A DNA stretch of 64,000 bases. Source: Pseudomonadota bacterium (GTDB lineage: Bacteria; Pseudomonadota; Alphaproteobacteria; Caulobacterales; Caulobacteraceae). Of this stretch, positions 33,849 through 43,421 are shown piece after piece (position 1 is the stretch's first letter; each line of letters opens with the position of its first letter). Where the stretch lies: assembly GCA_018241995.1 (NCBI GenBank), contig JAFECT010000013.1:124001-188000 (forward strand), given 5' to 3'. The translations under genes were made by a program, and so were the position numbers. The notes under the pieces are model-generated. The model was not told the origin of the DNA. It saw nothing but the letters and a program-made list of their open reading frames with translations, and searched no databases.

Positions 33849-35720
33849 CTAGGACGGTTCGCCGCTCCAAATCGTTCCCGACTTGATCGCCCGCCTGAGC
33901 GCGTCGCGCTCCCCTTTCAACCTTCGAAACGCCTCGGGATCGGTTCCCAGAAGGCCTTCCGATGTTGCAGACGCCAGAGCGCCCTCCAACGCGGCAACCC
34001 GCGCCAGGGCTTCGAACGCTTGCGACCAAAGGCTCCGTGCATCTGCGAGCGTCATTTCCTGGGCGAGGAACGGCGCGCCCGATTTAAGAGCCGCCCTTTC
34101 GACCTCACGTAACAACGCACTGAGTCCTGATTTGGCCAGATGGCGTTTGAGGCTTTCGGAGTCAAGAGTGTCCGAGGCCAAGCGCAGCCGAATGATTTCC
34201 TTGGCCAAACCATCCAGCTGGGCGTCGCCGAAGCCGTGGGCCTGGGCATGCTCAAGAACCTCGTCCAACCGTTCGGGGTCGTCGACCGCGCCTTGGGCCA
34301 GGGCGGCCGCAAGGGGATCGAGCGCTATGGACAGCCGGTGGGCCGCGGCCACGCCTTCCTGGGTAGGGGGCCGCAGCGGCGGCACGAGCCCGCCCTTGCG
34401 CCAGGGCGCCTGAGGCCGGAACGCCGCGTTGGGCGAGCCCTGAGGCCGCTCGAACAGGGTGTCGAAACGCCGCAGCAGATCGTTGCGGTACTGCTCGGCC
34501 AAGTCCTTGTCCTGGATGGCGGCGGCGGCGGTGCGCAGTCGGCTCTTCAGGCCGGCCCGGCGTTCGGGTGTGTCCAGCGGCTCGGCGTCTCGTTCGCGCT
34601 CGAACAGCACCTGCACGAAAGGCTTGGTCTGGGAAAGCTGGTCCTTGAGCGCCAATGGCCCCTTCTCGCGCAGCAGGTCGTCCGGATCCTGCCCGCCCGA
34701 AAGCAGGGCGAACTTGAACGAGCGGCCGGCTTTCAACAGCGGCAAAGCGCGGTCCAGCGAGCGGTAGGCGGCCCGAAGCCCGGCCTTGTCGCCGTCGAAG
34801 CTGAGCGTCGGTTCCGGGTTCAGCCGCCAGAGGATTTCCATCTGCTCTTCGGTCAAGGCCGTGCCCATGGCCGCGACAGCCGCGACGCCGGCCCGCTGGC
34901 AGGCGATCACGTCCATGTAGCCCTCGACCACCACCAGGTCCGCGTCGCCGTCGGCGATGCCCATCAGTCGGCGCGCCTCCTGCAGGCCGTAGAGGTTGCG
35001 CCCCTTGTGGAAGAGCGAGGTCTCCGGCCCGTTCAGGTACTTGGCCCGCTCGTCCGGGTTCATGGCCCGGCCGCCGAACGACACCAGCCGCCCGCGCGCG
35101 TCGGCGATGGGGAAGATGATGCGGTCGCGGAAGCGGTCGTAGGGCTGGCCGCCGCCCTCGGGCGAGATCAGGAGGCCCGCGTCGACCAGGTCCGACGGCT
35201 TGGCCCCGCGCTGGACCAGGGCGTCGCGCAACCCCGTACGCTCGGCCGGCGCGAAGCCTAAGCGAAAGCGGGCCCACTGGTCCTCGGGCAGGCCGCGCTT
35301 TTCCAGATAGGCGCGCGCTTCCTTGCCGACCGGTCGGCGCAGATTGGCCTCGAACCACTTGGCCGCCAGCTCCAGCCAGTCCTGCAGGCCCCTTCGCTTC
35401 TCCTCCTGCTCGGCCGCGCGCGGATCGGCGGCGGGCAGCGGCACCCCGGCCTCGGCCGCGAGACGCTCCACCGCCTCCACGAAGCTCAGCCGCTCGGTCT
35501 CCTGCAGGAAGCCGATCAGATCGCCGTGCTTGCCCGACGAGAAATCGTGCCAGAATCCCTTGTCGTCATTGACGAAGAAGGACGGCGTCTTCTCCTTCGA
35601 GAACGGCGAAAGTCCCGCGTACTCGCGCCCCTGGCGCTTGAGCTTCACGGTCTTGCCGATCACGTCCGACAGGCGGACGCGCGACTTGATCTCTTCCAGG
35701 AATCTTTCGTCGAAGCGCAC
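33849..35720 (-). CDS. dnaG: DNA primase DnaG
   Basis: A 623-residue primase. The N-terminal domain reads Y-A-G-L-S-P-F-S-K-E-K-T-P-S-F and F-W-H-D-F-S-S-G-K-H-G-D. The C-x2-H...C-x2-C zinc ligands of most DnaG are replaced by Ser, Ser, Asp and Ser, as in other alphaproteobacteria. The TOPRIM core is intact: V-V-V-E-G-Y-M-D-V-I with the metal Glu, and L-S-F-D-G-D-K-A-G with the Asp pair. The C-terminal part for DnaB contact follows a low-complexity link. It makes RNA primers at the replication fork. Confidence 0.96.
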   Translation of the reverse strand: MRFDERFLEEIKSRVRLSDVIGKTVKLKRQGREYAGLSPFSKEKTPSFFVNDDKGFWHDFSSGKHGDLIGFLQETERLSFVEAVERLAAEAGVPLPAADPRAAEQEEKRRGLQDWLELAAKWFEANLRRPVGKEARAYLEKRGLPEDQWARFRLGFAPAERTGLRDALVQRGAKPSDLVDAGLLISPEGGGQPYDRFRDRIIFPIADARGRLVSFGGRAMNPDERAKYLNGPETSLFHKGRNLYGLQEARRLMGIADGDADLVVVEGYMDVIACQRAGVAAVAAMGTALTEEQMEILWRLNPEPTLSFDGDKAGLRAAYRSLDRALPLLKAGRSFKFALLSGGQDPDDLLREKGPLALKDQLSQTKPFVQVLFERERDAEPLDTPERRAGLKSRLRTAAAAIQDKDLAEQYRNDLLRRFDTLFERPQGSPNAAFRPQAPWRKGGLVPPLRPPTQEGVAAAHRLSIALDPLAAALAQGAVDDPERLDEVLEHAQAHGFGDAQLDGLAKEIIRLRLASDTLDSESLKRHLAKSGLSALLREVERAALKSGAPFLAQEMTLADARSLWSQAFEALARVAALEGALASATSEGLLGTDPEAFRRLKGERDALRRAIKSGTIWSGEPS

Positions 35721-35821
35721 GCCCTTCCTATAGCGGCGAAGCCGGCGTTTGGCGCGTCAATCGTGGCTAATGCTTCGAAACCATCTCTGGCAAAAGTTAA
35801 GTAACACATGTGTTGCAGGCT

Positions 35822-36736
35822 ATGGTTGTCGGGGTGGGCGAACTGAAGGTGTTCGCCATGGAAGACGCGCAAAAGCAGTTCGAGCTTGGCAGTATCGACC
35901 GCCTGGCTCGTGAGAGAGGCAGGTCCGAGCAACAGACGCCCGGCCTGCGTATGGTTGACGGAGAAGCCCGCTCCTGGGCGCCCGCTGTCGCGGCGGCGCA
36001 CACGCCCCAGGCCTGGATTCCCGCCCGGGACCACCGCAATCGTCTCGCCTACGAGACCGTCACCGAAGCCGGGGCCCGCGTCTCGGTGGTCCTGACCTGC
36101 GAACCGGTGTGGGACCTCGCTCGCGGCGAGCCTGTGGCCGGCTATCTGCGCGAGCGGCGCCGCCTGATCGGTCCCGTGGACGGCGAGGATCGGCAGGCCC
36201 CCCTGTCGCCCGCCGACCAGGTGCGACTGGAGGGACTTCACTTCCGCCGCGGCTTGGCGCTCCTGGAGGAACAGGGTCCCGGCTACGGGGTGATGAGCTC
36301 GTCCTGGAGCATGCTGACCCGTTCGCGCGGGCCCTTCACCGCCCTAAACACGGGCGTGCGGGGCCGCATCGACCCTGCGGTCAGGCTGATCGGCGAAATC
36401 ACCGACATTCCCGCCGGCGCCGGGTCGAAGGCGGTGCGCGAGGTCGTGAGCTATCTGGGCGAGCGGCGCCGCACGATCATGCTGCGGGTGCCCCCGGACT
36501 CCGAGGCGCTGGATGTGGTCGCGGGCTCAGGCGCGCGCGGCGTCTGCTATTCGCTGGCCGGCCCGGCGCTGGACACCCAGCAGGGCTGGAGTCGTCTGGC
36601 GGCCTTGCTGGCGGCCACGCGCAGGCTGGCGCCGATGATCCTGCTGGACCACGTCTCGCCCGAGCATTCGGACCAGCTCCTGGCCTCAGGCGCGACCCAC
36701 GCGGTGTTCGACGCCATGCGGGCCCGGCTGGTCTGA
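35822..36736 (+). CDS. Hypothetical protein, divergent from dnaG
   Basis: About 304 residues from ATG 35822; GTG 35810 and ATG 35858 are other possible starts and none has a clear ribosome site. Residues 20-120 hold a W-I-P-A-R-D-H-R-N-R-L-A-Y-E-T segment. The C-terminal half has a barrel-like alternation: L-I-G-E-I-T-D-I-P-A-G, R-T-I-M-L-R-V-P-P, G-V-C-Y-S-L-A-G, M-I-L-L-D-H-V-S, H-A-V-F-D-A-M. This recalls a degenerate EAL-like TIM barrel, but no EAL or metal motif is present. No signal or membrane segment. I do not recognise the family. Confidence 0.6.
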   Translation: MVVGVGELKVFAMEDAQKQFELGSIDRLARERGRSEQQTPGLRMVDGEARSWAPAVAAAHTPQAWIPARDHRNRLAYETVTEAGARVSVVLTCEPVWDLARGEPVAGYLRERRRLIGPVDGEDRQAPLSPADQVRLEGLHFRRGLALLEEQGPGYGVMSSSWSMLTRSRGPFTALNTGVRGRIDPAVRLIGEITDIPAGAGSKAVREVVSYLGERRRTIMLRVPPDSEALDVVAGSGARGVCYSLAGPALDTQQGWSRLAALLAATRRLAPMILLDHVSPEHSDQLLASGATHAVFDAMRARLV

Positions 36737-36742
36737 GGCCGC

Positions 36743-37222
36743 TCAGCTCTTGGCCATCGACTCCAGGGCGGCGCCGGTGACGCGGCAGACGCGCCAGTCC
36801 GACAGGATCTCGGCGCCCTGCCCCTCGTAGAACTGGATCGCCGGCGCGTTCCAGTCGAGCACCGCCCATTCCAGGCGGCGCAGGTTCTGCTCCACGCAGC
36901 GCCTGGCCAGGGTCTTGAGCAGGGCCTTGCCCACGCCCTTCGCCCGGTGCTCAGGCAGGACGAACAGGTCCTCCAGATAGATGCCGTGGCGGCTCCAGAA
37001 GGTGGAGAAATTGTAGAACCAGACCGCGAAGCCGACCGGCTCCCCGTCCCATTCGGCGATGTCGCAGAAGGCGCGCGGATTGGGGCCGAACAAGGCGGCG
37101 GCCACATCCTCCTCGGTCGCGACGGCCTGGTGCAGCAGCTTTTCGTATTCGGCCAGGCCGCGGATGAAGGCCAGGACGGTCGCGGTGTCGGCGGCAGTGG
37201 CCGGGCGGATGGTCAAGGTCAT
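36743..37222 (-). CDS. GNAT-family N-acetyltransferase
   Basis: A 159-residue GNAT protein. I-R-P-A-T-A-A-D-T opens it, L-E-D-L-F-V-L-P-E-H-R-A-K-G-V-G-K-A-L-L carries the acetyl-CoA loop (R/Q-x-x-G-x-G/A), and N-A-P-A-I-Q-F-Y-E-G-Q-G-A closes the fold. The W-F-Y-N-F-S-T-F segment near 70 is that of the diamine/spermidine acetyltransferase-like branch. Polyamine or amine acetylation is therefore likely but not proven. It overlaps the upstream DUF1272 gene by 4 bp. Confidence 0.9.
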   Translation of the reverse strand: MTLTIRPATAADTATVLAFIRGLAEYEKLLHQAVATEEDVAAALFGPNPRAFCDIAEWDGEPVGFAVWFYNFSTFWSRHGIYLEDLFVLPEHRAKGVGKALLKTLARRCVEQNLRRLEWAVLDWNAPAIQFYEGQGAEILSDWRVCRVTGAALESMAKS

Positions 37223-37470
37223 GCGGCGGCGCTCCCACAGGCGGCGTGCGGCTTCAGGATGCGTTCGGTCGAGGGCGGATATTTGGCGAGCAGATGCGCG
37301 GGCCTGATCGGCCGGACCGTGAAATTCCCGCCGCAGTTCGGGCAAAGGCCGCCCAGCCGCGTCTCGGCGCAGCCGGGGCAGAAGGTGCACTCGAAGGTGC
37401 AGATGCGCGCGTCGGCCTCCGGCGGCAGGTCGCGGTCGCAGCATTCGCAATTGGGTCGGAGCTGGAGCAT
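37219..37470 (-). CDS. DUF1272 zinc-ribbon-like protein
   Basis: An 82-residue protein: R-P-N-C-E-C-C-D-R-D-L, then C-T-F-E-C-T-F-C-P-G-C-A, and L-C-P-N-C-G-G, a nine-cysteine pattern that should bind one or two zinc ions. This matches DUF1272. The start M-L-Q-L-R-P at 37470 is typical of the family. Coupled by ATGA overlap to the acetyltransferase gene. Function unknown. Confidence 0.88.
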   Translation of the reverse strand: MLQLRPNCECCDRDLPPEADARICTFECTFCPGCAETRLGGLCPNCGGNFTVRPIRPAHLLAKYPPSTERILKPHAACGSAAA

Positions 37471-37645
37471 GACTCGGCAATAGCGCCCGGCGCGCCCCAC
37501 AGAAACCCAAATCCTGTTTCAGAAAACCGCAGGGTCACGGCCTCGGTTGACCCACCCGGCGCGACTCATTACCTACGCCGCCGTTTGTCCGCCCGGGGCC
37601 CTCGCGCGCCGGGGCCTTCGGGCGACCTGCCTTAAGGAGGGTCCC

Positions 37646-38818
37646 TTGGCCTCGAAACTGCTGACTGGCGCGACCGGCGTCCTGGCTCTGGCCGATGGCA
37701 CGGTGCTGCAAGGCGTGGGTGTGGGCGCGACGGGCGAGGCGCTGGGTGAAGTGTGCTTCAACACCGCCATGACCGGCTATCAGGAGATCCTGACCGACCC
37801 CTCCTACATGAGCCAGATCATCGCCTTCACCTTTCCCCACGTCGGCAATGTCGGGGTGAACTTCGAGGACGTGGAGCAGATCGGCCAGGGGTCCGAGACC
37901 TCGGCCCGCGGGGCGATCTTCCGCGATGTGCCCACGCCCGCCGCCAACTGGCGCGCCAATTCCGACCTGTCGGCCTGGATGACTTCGCGCGGCGTGGTGG
38001 GCCTGGCCGGGGTCGACACCCGCGCGCTCACCAAGTCGATCCGCGAGCATGGCATGCCGCATGGGGTGATCGCCCACGATCCTGAGGGGCGCTTCGACCT
38101 CGACGCCCTGGTCGCCAAGGCCAAAGCCTGGTCAGGCCTGGTGGGCCTGGACCTCGCCAAGGACGCCTCGACGCTGCAACCCTTCGTCTATGACGAGGGC
38201 CTGTGGACCTGGCCGGAAGGCTACGCCAAGGCCGGCCAGCCCAAGTACGAGGTCGTGGTCGTCGACTATGGCGTGAAGCGCAACATCCTCAGGGCCCTGA
38301 CCTCGGTCGGCGCCCGCGTGACCGTCGTGCCGGCCAAGACCACCGCCGAGGAAATCCTGGCCAGGAAGCCTGACGGCGTCCTGCTGTCGAACGGCCCGGG
38401 CGACCCGGCCGCGACCGGCGAGTACGCCGTGCCCGAGATCAAGCGTCTGGTGGACAGCGGCACGCCCGTCTTCGGCATCTGCCTCGGTCACCAGATGCTG
38501 GCCCTGGCGCTGGGCGGCCAGACCATCAAGATGGAGCAGGGCCACCACGGCGCGAACCACCCGGTGAAGGATTTGACCACCGGCAAGGTCGAGATCGTCT
38601 CGATGAACCACGGCTTCGCGGTCGACCGCGACACCCTGCCCAAGCCGGTCAAGGAGACCCACGTCTCCCTGTTCGACGGCACCAACTGCGGCATCGAGGT
38701 CGAGGGCAAGCCGGTGTTCGGCGTGCAGCACCATCCGGAAGCCTCTCCGGGGCCGACGGACTCGCTCTACCTGTTCGAGCGCTTCGCCGGGATGATGGAC
38801 GCCGCCGGCGGCCGCTGA
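37646..38818 (+). CDS. carA: Carbamoyl-phosphate synthase small subunit
   Basis: A 390-residue CarA, the glutamine amidotransferase subunit that feeds ammonia to CarB for arginine and pyrimidine synthesis. The N-terminal CPSase domain ([18 protein letters not shown]) and the class I GATase with catalytic Cys in F-G-I-C-L-G-H-Q and the H-H-P-E pair are complete. The start is taken as TTG 37646. A strong TAAGGAGG lies at 37633-37640, and the family's S-K-L-L-T-G-A-T-G follows at once. A possible promoter is TTGACC (37547-37552) with TACCTA 17 bp on. carB lies 5.9 kb away, not adjacent. Confidence 0.95.
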   Translation: MASKLLTGATGVLALADGTVLQGVGVGATGEALGEVCFNTAMTGYQEILTDPSYMSQIIAFTFPHVGNVGVNFEDVEQIGQGSETSARGAIFRDVPTPAANWRANSDLSAWMTSRGVVGLAGVDTRALTKSIREHGMPHGVIAHDPEGRFDLDALVAKAKAWSGLVGLDLAKDASTLQPFVYDEGLWTWPEGYAKAGQPKYEVVVVDYGVKRNILRALTSVGARVTVVPAKTTAEEILARKPDGVLLSNGPGDPAATGEYAVPEIKRLVDSGTPVFGICLGHQMLALALGGQTIKMEQGHHGANHPVKDLTTGKVEIVSMNHGFAVDRDTLPKPVKETHVSLFDGTNCGIEVEGKPVFGVQHHPEASPGPTDSLYLFERFAGMMDAAGGR

Positions 38819-38895
38819 GGCCACGCTTACCGCGAATTCACTAGGCCCGGCTCCGGGCGCGCCTCTAGGTTCGGCGCGTTTCGGAGACCAATGCT

Positions 38896-39702
38896 ATGCG
38901 CCTGCCCGCCGTCATTTCAGCCGCCCTCGCCTGCCTGCTGGCGCCCGCCGCCGCCTTTGCGGCCGCGCCCCCCGCCAAGCCGGTCGAGGTGATGATCGTG
39001 GGCGACTACCACATGGGCAACCCGGGCAAGGACCTGCACAACGCCAAGATCGACGACGTGCTGGCGCCCGAGCGGCAGGCCCAGCTCGTCAAGGCGACTG
39101 ACGCCCTGGCCCGCTTCAAGCCCACCAAGGTCGCCGCCGAGTGGCCCGCCGACATCGCCGCAAGCCGTTATGGCGAGTACCTGGCCGGCACGCTGAAGCC
39201 CTCGCGCAACGAGGTGGTGCAACTGGGCTTCCGCCTGGCCAAGACCTCGGGCCTCAAGACCGTCTACGGCATCGACGCCGACGGCGATTTCCCCTTCGAC
39301 AAGGTCGACGCCTGGGCCACGGCGCACGGCAAGCACGCCGTGCTCGACCAGGCGGGCGCCGAGGTCGAGGGCTTCATCAAGACGCTGGAATCCAAGACCC
39401 GGGACGGCACGGTCTCCCAGGCCCTACGCTTCCTCAACGACCCGGCCCGCATCGCGTCCGACAATGGCTTCTATCGCACCACCCTGAAGCTGGGTTCGGG
39501 GACCGAGCAGCCCGGCGCGGAGCTTCTGACCGCGTGGTATCGTCGCAACTTCCTGATCTGCGCCAACATCCTGCAGCTGGCCGAGCCCGGCGACCGGATC
39601 GTGGTGTTCTACGGCTCCGGCCACGCCTTCCTGCTGCGCCAGTGCGTGCAGGAAACCCCGGGATTCAAGCTGGTCGAGCCCAACGCCTGGCTGCCGAAAT
39701 AG
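38896..39702 (+). CDS. Exported DUF5694 protein
   Basis: A 268-residue secreted protein with a signal peptide at 1-22. V-M-I-V-G-D-Y-H-M-G-N-P-G near 32-44, K-V-A-A-E-W-P near 77, and the late V-V-F-Y-G-S-G-H-A-F-L-L-R match DUF5694. That family's G-x-x-H...E...G-x-G-H pattern recalls the TraB/Tiki metal-protease fold. If that fold holds, H and E in G-D-Y-H and A-E-W plus the last G-H are the likely site. It lies 77 bp after carA, but a secreted product argues against shared function. Confidence 0.78.
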   Translation: MRLPAVISAALACLLAPAAAFAAAPPAKPVEVMIVGDYHMGNPGKDLHNAKIDDVLAPERQAQLVKATDALARFKPTKVAAEWPADIAASRYGEYLAGTLKPSRNEVVQLGFRLAKTSGLKTVYGIDADGDFPFDKVDAWATAHGKHAVLDQAGAEVEGFIKTLESKTRDGTVSQALRFLNDPARIASDNGFYRTTLKLGSGTEQPGAELLTAWYRRNFLICANILQLAEPGDRIVVFYGSGHAFLLRQCVQETPGFKLVEPNAWLPK

Positions 39703-39919
39703 TCCGGCCACTGCGCGCCGGACTGCGGCAGGATCGCCACAATATCGGCTAAGCCTTGGAAATTCCTACCGAGATTGCGCGCCTGCCGGGGCCGGTTCGC
39801 CGACCGATGCTCTAAAATCGGGGTTGGTTCGGCCGTTGGGGGAGGTTAGGCTCGCCGCCGGCCGCGAGGGGCATGATCCCTGGGGAACGCGGTTTGTGGG
39901 GGGAGACCCGGGTATTCAA

Positions 39920-41989
39920 ATGTTGAAACGCATCCTTCAAGGCGCCGCCGTGGCCGCGCTGCTGGTCGGCTCGGCGCACGCGCAACAGGCCGCTCCGGCC
40001 CCGACCGTCGCCGGCGCGCCGCGCATTCCGACCGCCAACGATTTCGGCCGCCTGCCGCAGATCGACAGTGTCTCGATCTCGCCGGACGGAAAATATATCG
40101 CCGGCATCACCACGCCCGACGGCGTGACCACGTTCATCTCGATCTGGAAGACGGACGCGATGAACGAGAAGCCGGTCGTGATCAATCCGGGCGGCCTGGA
40201 CGGCTTCCAGTATCAGAGCGTCGAGTTCGTGAAGAACGACAAGATGGTCGTGAACTATCGCGAGCTGGTGAAGGGCATCGCCCGGGGCGACGGCTCTAAG
40301 GCCCAGGACTTCGTTTTCCGCGCGGTGTTTATGTCGCCGGTCCCGAACGGCAACGTCACCGAAATGCTGCCGCCCAACAAGGACAGCTTCTCCCACGTCG
40401 CGGGTGATCGCCAGGCCATCGTGCGGGTGTTGAACACCCTGCCGGGCGATCCGCGAAAGATCATCGTGCAGGACCAGCGCATCGACGGCTCGATCTACAA
40501 GGTCGATGTCGACAACGGCCGCAGCGAACTGGTGCAGCGCGGCTCGGAAAAGTACGACTACAGCCTCGACCCCAAGGGCCAACCGCGGGCCCGCGAATAC
40601 GCCAACGGCGACGGTGACAAGCTGTTCGCCGCCACCGAGTTCAAGAACCCCAAGACCGGCGCGTGGGAAGAAGCGTTCCGCTGGTACCCGAAGGACCGCG
40701 AATTGGTCTCCTTCGCGGACTTCGACGACGATCCCAACGTCGCTCTGGCCGTCTCCCGTCAAGGCCACGACCGGGCGGTGATCATGGCCTACGATACCGC
40801 CACCCATAAGGCTCCGGAAATCGCGTTCGAGCACCCCCTGTTCGAGGCCCAGGGCGTGGTGACCTCCACCCGCTCGGCCGACTATGGCCACGTTCTCGGC
40901 TTCCGTTATCGCGCCGACAAGTTCCGCACCTACTGGGTCGACGACAAGTTCGCCGCGCTCGAGGCCGGCCTGCGCCAAGCGCTGGGCGTGACCTTCGACA
41001 AGATCGACTGGGTCGATATCAACACCGGCAAGCGGGTGAAGATCGACACGGTTCACGACTTCGACATCGGCATCGCCGGCTATTCCGACGACCTGTCCAA
41101 GATCGTTGTGGTCAAGTCCGGCCCGAAGGTGCCGCCGGAGTACTATCTGCTGAAGGACGGCAAGCAGCTGTTGCTGCTGGGCAAGTCCTATCCGCAGATC
41201 GACCAGGCCGCCCTGGGTGAGACCCACCTGATCCAGTACCCTGCCCGCGACGGCCTGATGATCCCGGCCTTCGTGACCACCCCGCCCAAGGCGATCTATG
41301 GCCCGGGTCCCTATCCGACCATCGTCACCCCGCACGGCGGCCCCTGGGCGCGCGACTACCTGACCTGGGATCCCACGGGCTGGACGCAATACTTCGCGGC
41401 CCGCGGCTACGTGGTGATCCAACCGCAGTATCGCGGATCCAACGACTGGGGCCAGAAGCTGTGGCGCGCGGGCGACCGCGAGTGGGGCGCCAAGATGGAG
41501 GACGACCTCGACGACGGCGTGAAGTACCTGATCTCCAAGGGCCTCACCAAACCGGACAAGGTCGCCATCCACGGCTACTCGTACGGCGGTTACGCCTCCT
41601 TCGACGCGGCGGTGCGCCCCAACGGCATCTATCGCTGCGCCATCGCCGGCGCAGGCCTGGCCGAAATGGCCCGCTTCCAGGAGAAAATGAGCCAGGGCTT
41701 TGGCAAGCAGTACCAGCGTCCGACCGTCGAAGGCGTCAGCCCCCTGGAGCACATCAACGATGTGACCATCCCGGTGATGGCCTACCACGGCGACACTGAC
41801 CACAATGTGCCGCTGTCGGAATCGCGTCGCTTCACCGACGCGATGAAGGCCGCCGGAAAGCCCGGCAAGCTGGTCGAGCTGCCGAACATGGGCCACGAGA
41901 TCAACAAGTGGTCCCCGCTGAACAAGCGCGACGTGCTGGTCGCCGTCGACGGCTTCCTCAAGAACGAGTGCCAGATGGGCGGCGCCTGA
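39920..41989 (+). CDS. Exported S9-family peptidase (prolyl oligopeptidase-like)
   Basis: A 689-residue secreted protein. ATG 39920 starts a signal peptide (G-A-A-V-A-A-L-L-V-G-S-A-H-A). Residues 40-400 are a beta-propeller with weak WD-like repeats (S-I-S-P-D-G-K-Y-I-A-G). The C-terminal alpha/beta hydrolase has nucleophile Ser554 in H-G-Y-S-Y-G-G-Y, Asp in H-G-D-T-D-H-N-V-P and His in G-H-E-I-N-K-W. It is a DPP-IV/acylaminoacyl-peptidase-type enzyme trimming peptides in the periplasm. A terminator follows. Confidence 0.92.
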   Translation: MLKRILQGAAVAALLVGSAHAQQAAPAPTVAGAPRIPTANDFGRLPQIDSVSISPDGKYIAGITTPDGVTTFISIWKTDAMNEKPVVINPGGLDGFQYQSVEFVKNDKMVVNYRELVKGIARGDGSKAQDFVFRAVFMSPVPNGNVTEMLPPNKDSFSHVAGDRQAIVRVLNTLPGDPRKIIVQDQRIDGSIYKVDVDNGRSELVQRGSEKYDYSLDPKGQPRAREYANGDGDKLFAATEFKNPKTGAWEEAFRWYPKDRELVSFADFDDDPNVALAVSRQGHDRAVIMAYDTATHKAPEIAFEHPLFEAQGVVTSTRSADYGHVLGFRYRADKFRTYWVDDKFAALEAGLRQALGVTFDKIDWVDINTGKRVKIDTVHDFDIGIAGYSDDLSKIVVVKSGPKVPPEYYLLKDGKQLLLLGKSYPQIDQAALGETHLIQYPARDGLMIPAFVTTPPKAIYGPGPYPTIVTPHGGPWARDYLTWDPTGWTQYFAARGYVVIQPQYRGSNDWGQKLWRAGDREWGAKMEDDLDDGVKYLISKGLTKPDKVAIHGYSYGGYASFDAAVRPNGIYRCAIAGAGLAEMARFQEKMSQGFGKQYQRPTVEGVSPLEHINDVTIPVMAYHGDTDHNVPLSESRRFTDAMKAAGKPGKLVELPNMGHEINKWSPLNKRDVLVAVDGFLKNECQMGGA

Positions 41990-42015
41990 CGCCCCACTGC
42001 CTCGCAAGCCTGAAG

Positions 42016-42051
42016 GGCGCGCCCGCTATCGCAGCGGGCGCGCCTTTCTTT
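42016..42051. terminator. Bidirectional intrinsic terminator
   Basis: GGCGCGCCCGCT (42016-42027), loop ATCGC, then AGCGGGCGCGCC (42033-42044) is a perfect 12-bp stem followed by TTTCTTTG. It lies between the convergent S9 peptidase and CPBP genes and can stop transcription from at least the left. Confidence 0.9.
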
Positions 42052-42064
42052 GTCTTGAGCGCCC

Positions 42065-42799
42065 TCAGACCGGCGTCGGATAGTGGTTGGTGAAGACCAG
42101 CACCAGGTCGGTAGTGTCCTGCACGCCGTGAGCGATGATCGGGACCCACAGGTTCCGCCCGGCCGCGAAATACATGAGGGTCAGGGCCAAGCCGTCGATG
42201 GCGTTCTCGCTGACGCCGGTGATCCCCTGGTAGAGGTGGGCCGAGCCGAATACGGCGCAGCAGACGACGGCCGCGACCACCCAACCCGCAGGCTTGCGGC
42301 CAAACAGGTCGCTCAGTCGGTTCAGCAGCCAGCCGCGATAGACCAGCTCCTCGCCGAAGGCCGCCAGGGTCCAGATCAGCAGGAGGCCCAGGCCCAAGAG
42401 CTTCCAGTTGCCGATCACGCTGTGGAAGTCCGACAGGTCCGGCGGCTCGCCGGTCAGGCGCATCAGCACGGGCTGGGAGACGAACAGCTCGAAGGCCTCC
42501 ATCACTGCCCCGCCGACCAGGCCGCCCAGCACCAGCAACGGCCATTTCGGTCCCGGGCGCATGCCGATGTCGCGCCAGCGCACGCCGCGCATGAACAGCG
42601 ACACCCAGGCCAGGACCAGCAGATAGAGGGTCTTGGAGAAGAAGATCACGTGGAACAGGTCGTCGGCCGCGAAGATCGCCGCGACGGCTGCGAGCTCGAA
42701 CAGGATCAGCCAACGGCTGTCCCGTAACCGGGACCTAAGGCGCGCGAAGGGGCGTTCGGCGGGGCGGGCGCCCTCGCCGTTCGGCAAATCGGATCGCAT
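42065..42799 (-). CDS. CPBP-family intramembrane glutamic endopeptidase
   Basis: A 244-residue protein with six to eight membrane helices and the CPBP/Abi core: F-G-E150-E151-L-V-Y-R155-G-W-L-L-N, then H in F-G-S-A-H-L-Y-Q-G, and N/H in the last helix (W-V-P-I-I-A-H-G-V-Q-D). These form the intramembrane glutamate protease site. It lies 4 bp behind the HAAS membrane gene, third in an operon led by a PadR regulator. Its substrate is unknown. Confidence 0.9.
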   Translation of the reverse strand: MRSDLPNGEGARPAERPFARLRSRLRDSRWLILFELAAVAAIFAADDLFHVIFFSKTLYLLVLAWVSLFMRGVRWRDIGMRPGPKWPLLVLGGLVGGAVMEAFELFVSQPVLMRLTGEPPDLSDFHSVIGNWKLLGLGLLLIWTLAAFGEELVYRGWLLNRLSDLFGRKPAGWVVAAVVCCAVFGSAHLYQGITGVSENAIDGLALTLMYFAAGRNLWVPIIAHGVQDTTDLVLVFTNHYPTPV

Positions 42800-42803
42800 G
42801 GGA

Positions 42804-43421
42804 TCATCCTTTCGGGGTGTTGAGCTCCGCGCGCGCCCGGCCGAGGCGCCTCACGCCCGCAAGGCCGAAACGCCAGGTGAGGAAGGCGAGCGCTGAGCCC
42901 AGCACCAGGCCCAACGGCACGATCCACCAGCCCAGCAGCTCCTGGCCCACCGGGTGCAGGCTGCGCCCAAGCGAGACCGACAGGTCGCCGTCGGCCGCCG
43001 GCAGCCGCCACAGGCCGACGCGATCGGGCCAGAACGGTTTGGCCAGGGCGGTCAGCAGGAACACCAAGGCCAGCGCATAGCCGGCCAGCGACACCGCCAG
43101 CACGAAGGCCGCGTCCGCGCTCATACCCGCCAGCCGCCAGACCGCGCGCATCACCTGCCAGGGCGAGCGGTTGCGCTCCACCCGCTCGGCGATGCGTTCA
43201 CCCAGGTACAGGCTCGCCAGCTCGCGCGGCCGGCCCAGCGCTTCCAGCGCCCCGGCCATGGCGACCGCATCGGCGCCTGCGCCTCCGGCCCGCTCGAAGG
43301 CGTGGCTCGAAAGTTCGCGCGCGATGTCGTCGACATCCCCAGGGGGCAAACCCTTCAGCGCCGCCCGCACCTCGGCGATCCAGGCGTCGAGCGCCCGTTT
43401 GGCCTCGTCGGTCCCGCTCAT
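42804..43421 (-). CDS. HAAS-domain-type membrane protein (PadR partner)
   Basis: A 205-residue protein. Residues 1-90 are a helical HAAS/DUF1700-like domain (W-I-A-E-V-R-A-A-L-K-G-L-P-P-G-D-V-D-D-I-A-R-E-L and A-L-G-R-P-R-E-L-A-S-L-Y). Two or three membrane segments follow (A-A-F-V-L-A-V-S-L-A-G-Y-A; W-W-I-V-P-L-G-L-V-L-G). Such proteins are usually encoded right after PadR repressors, as here (ATGA overlap), and are thought to be their direct membrane partners or targets. Confidence 0.82.
   Translation of the reverse strand: MSGTDEAKRALDAWIAEVRAALKGLPPGDVDDIARELSSHAFERAGGAGADAVAMAGALEALGRPRELASLYLGERIAERVERNRSPWQVMRAVWRLAGMSADAAFVLAVSLAGYALALVFLLTALAKPFWPDRVGLWRLPAADGDLSVSLGRSLHPVGQELLGWWIVPLGLVLGSALAFLTWRFGLAGVRRLGRARAELNTPKG

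Noticed and set aside
35822..36736. Cyclic-di-GMP phosphodiesterase (EAL) assignment
   Set aside because: The barrel-like pattern is suggestive, but the E-A-L motif and all metal residues are missing.
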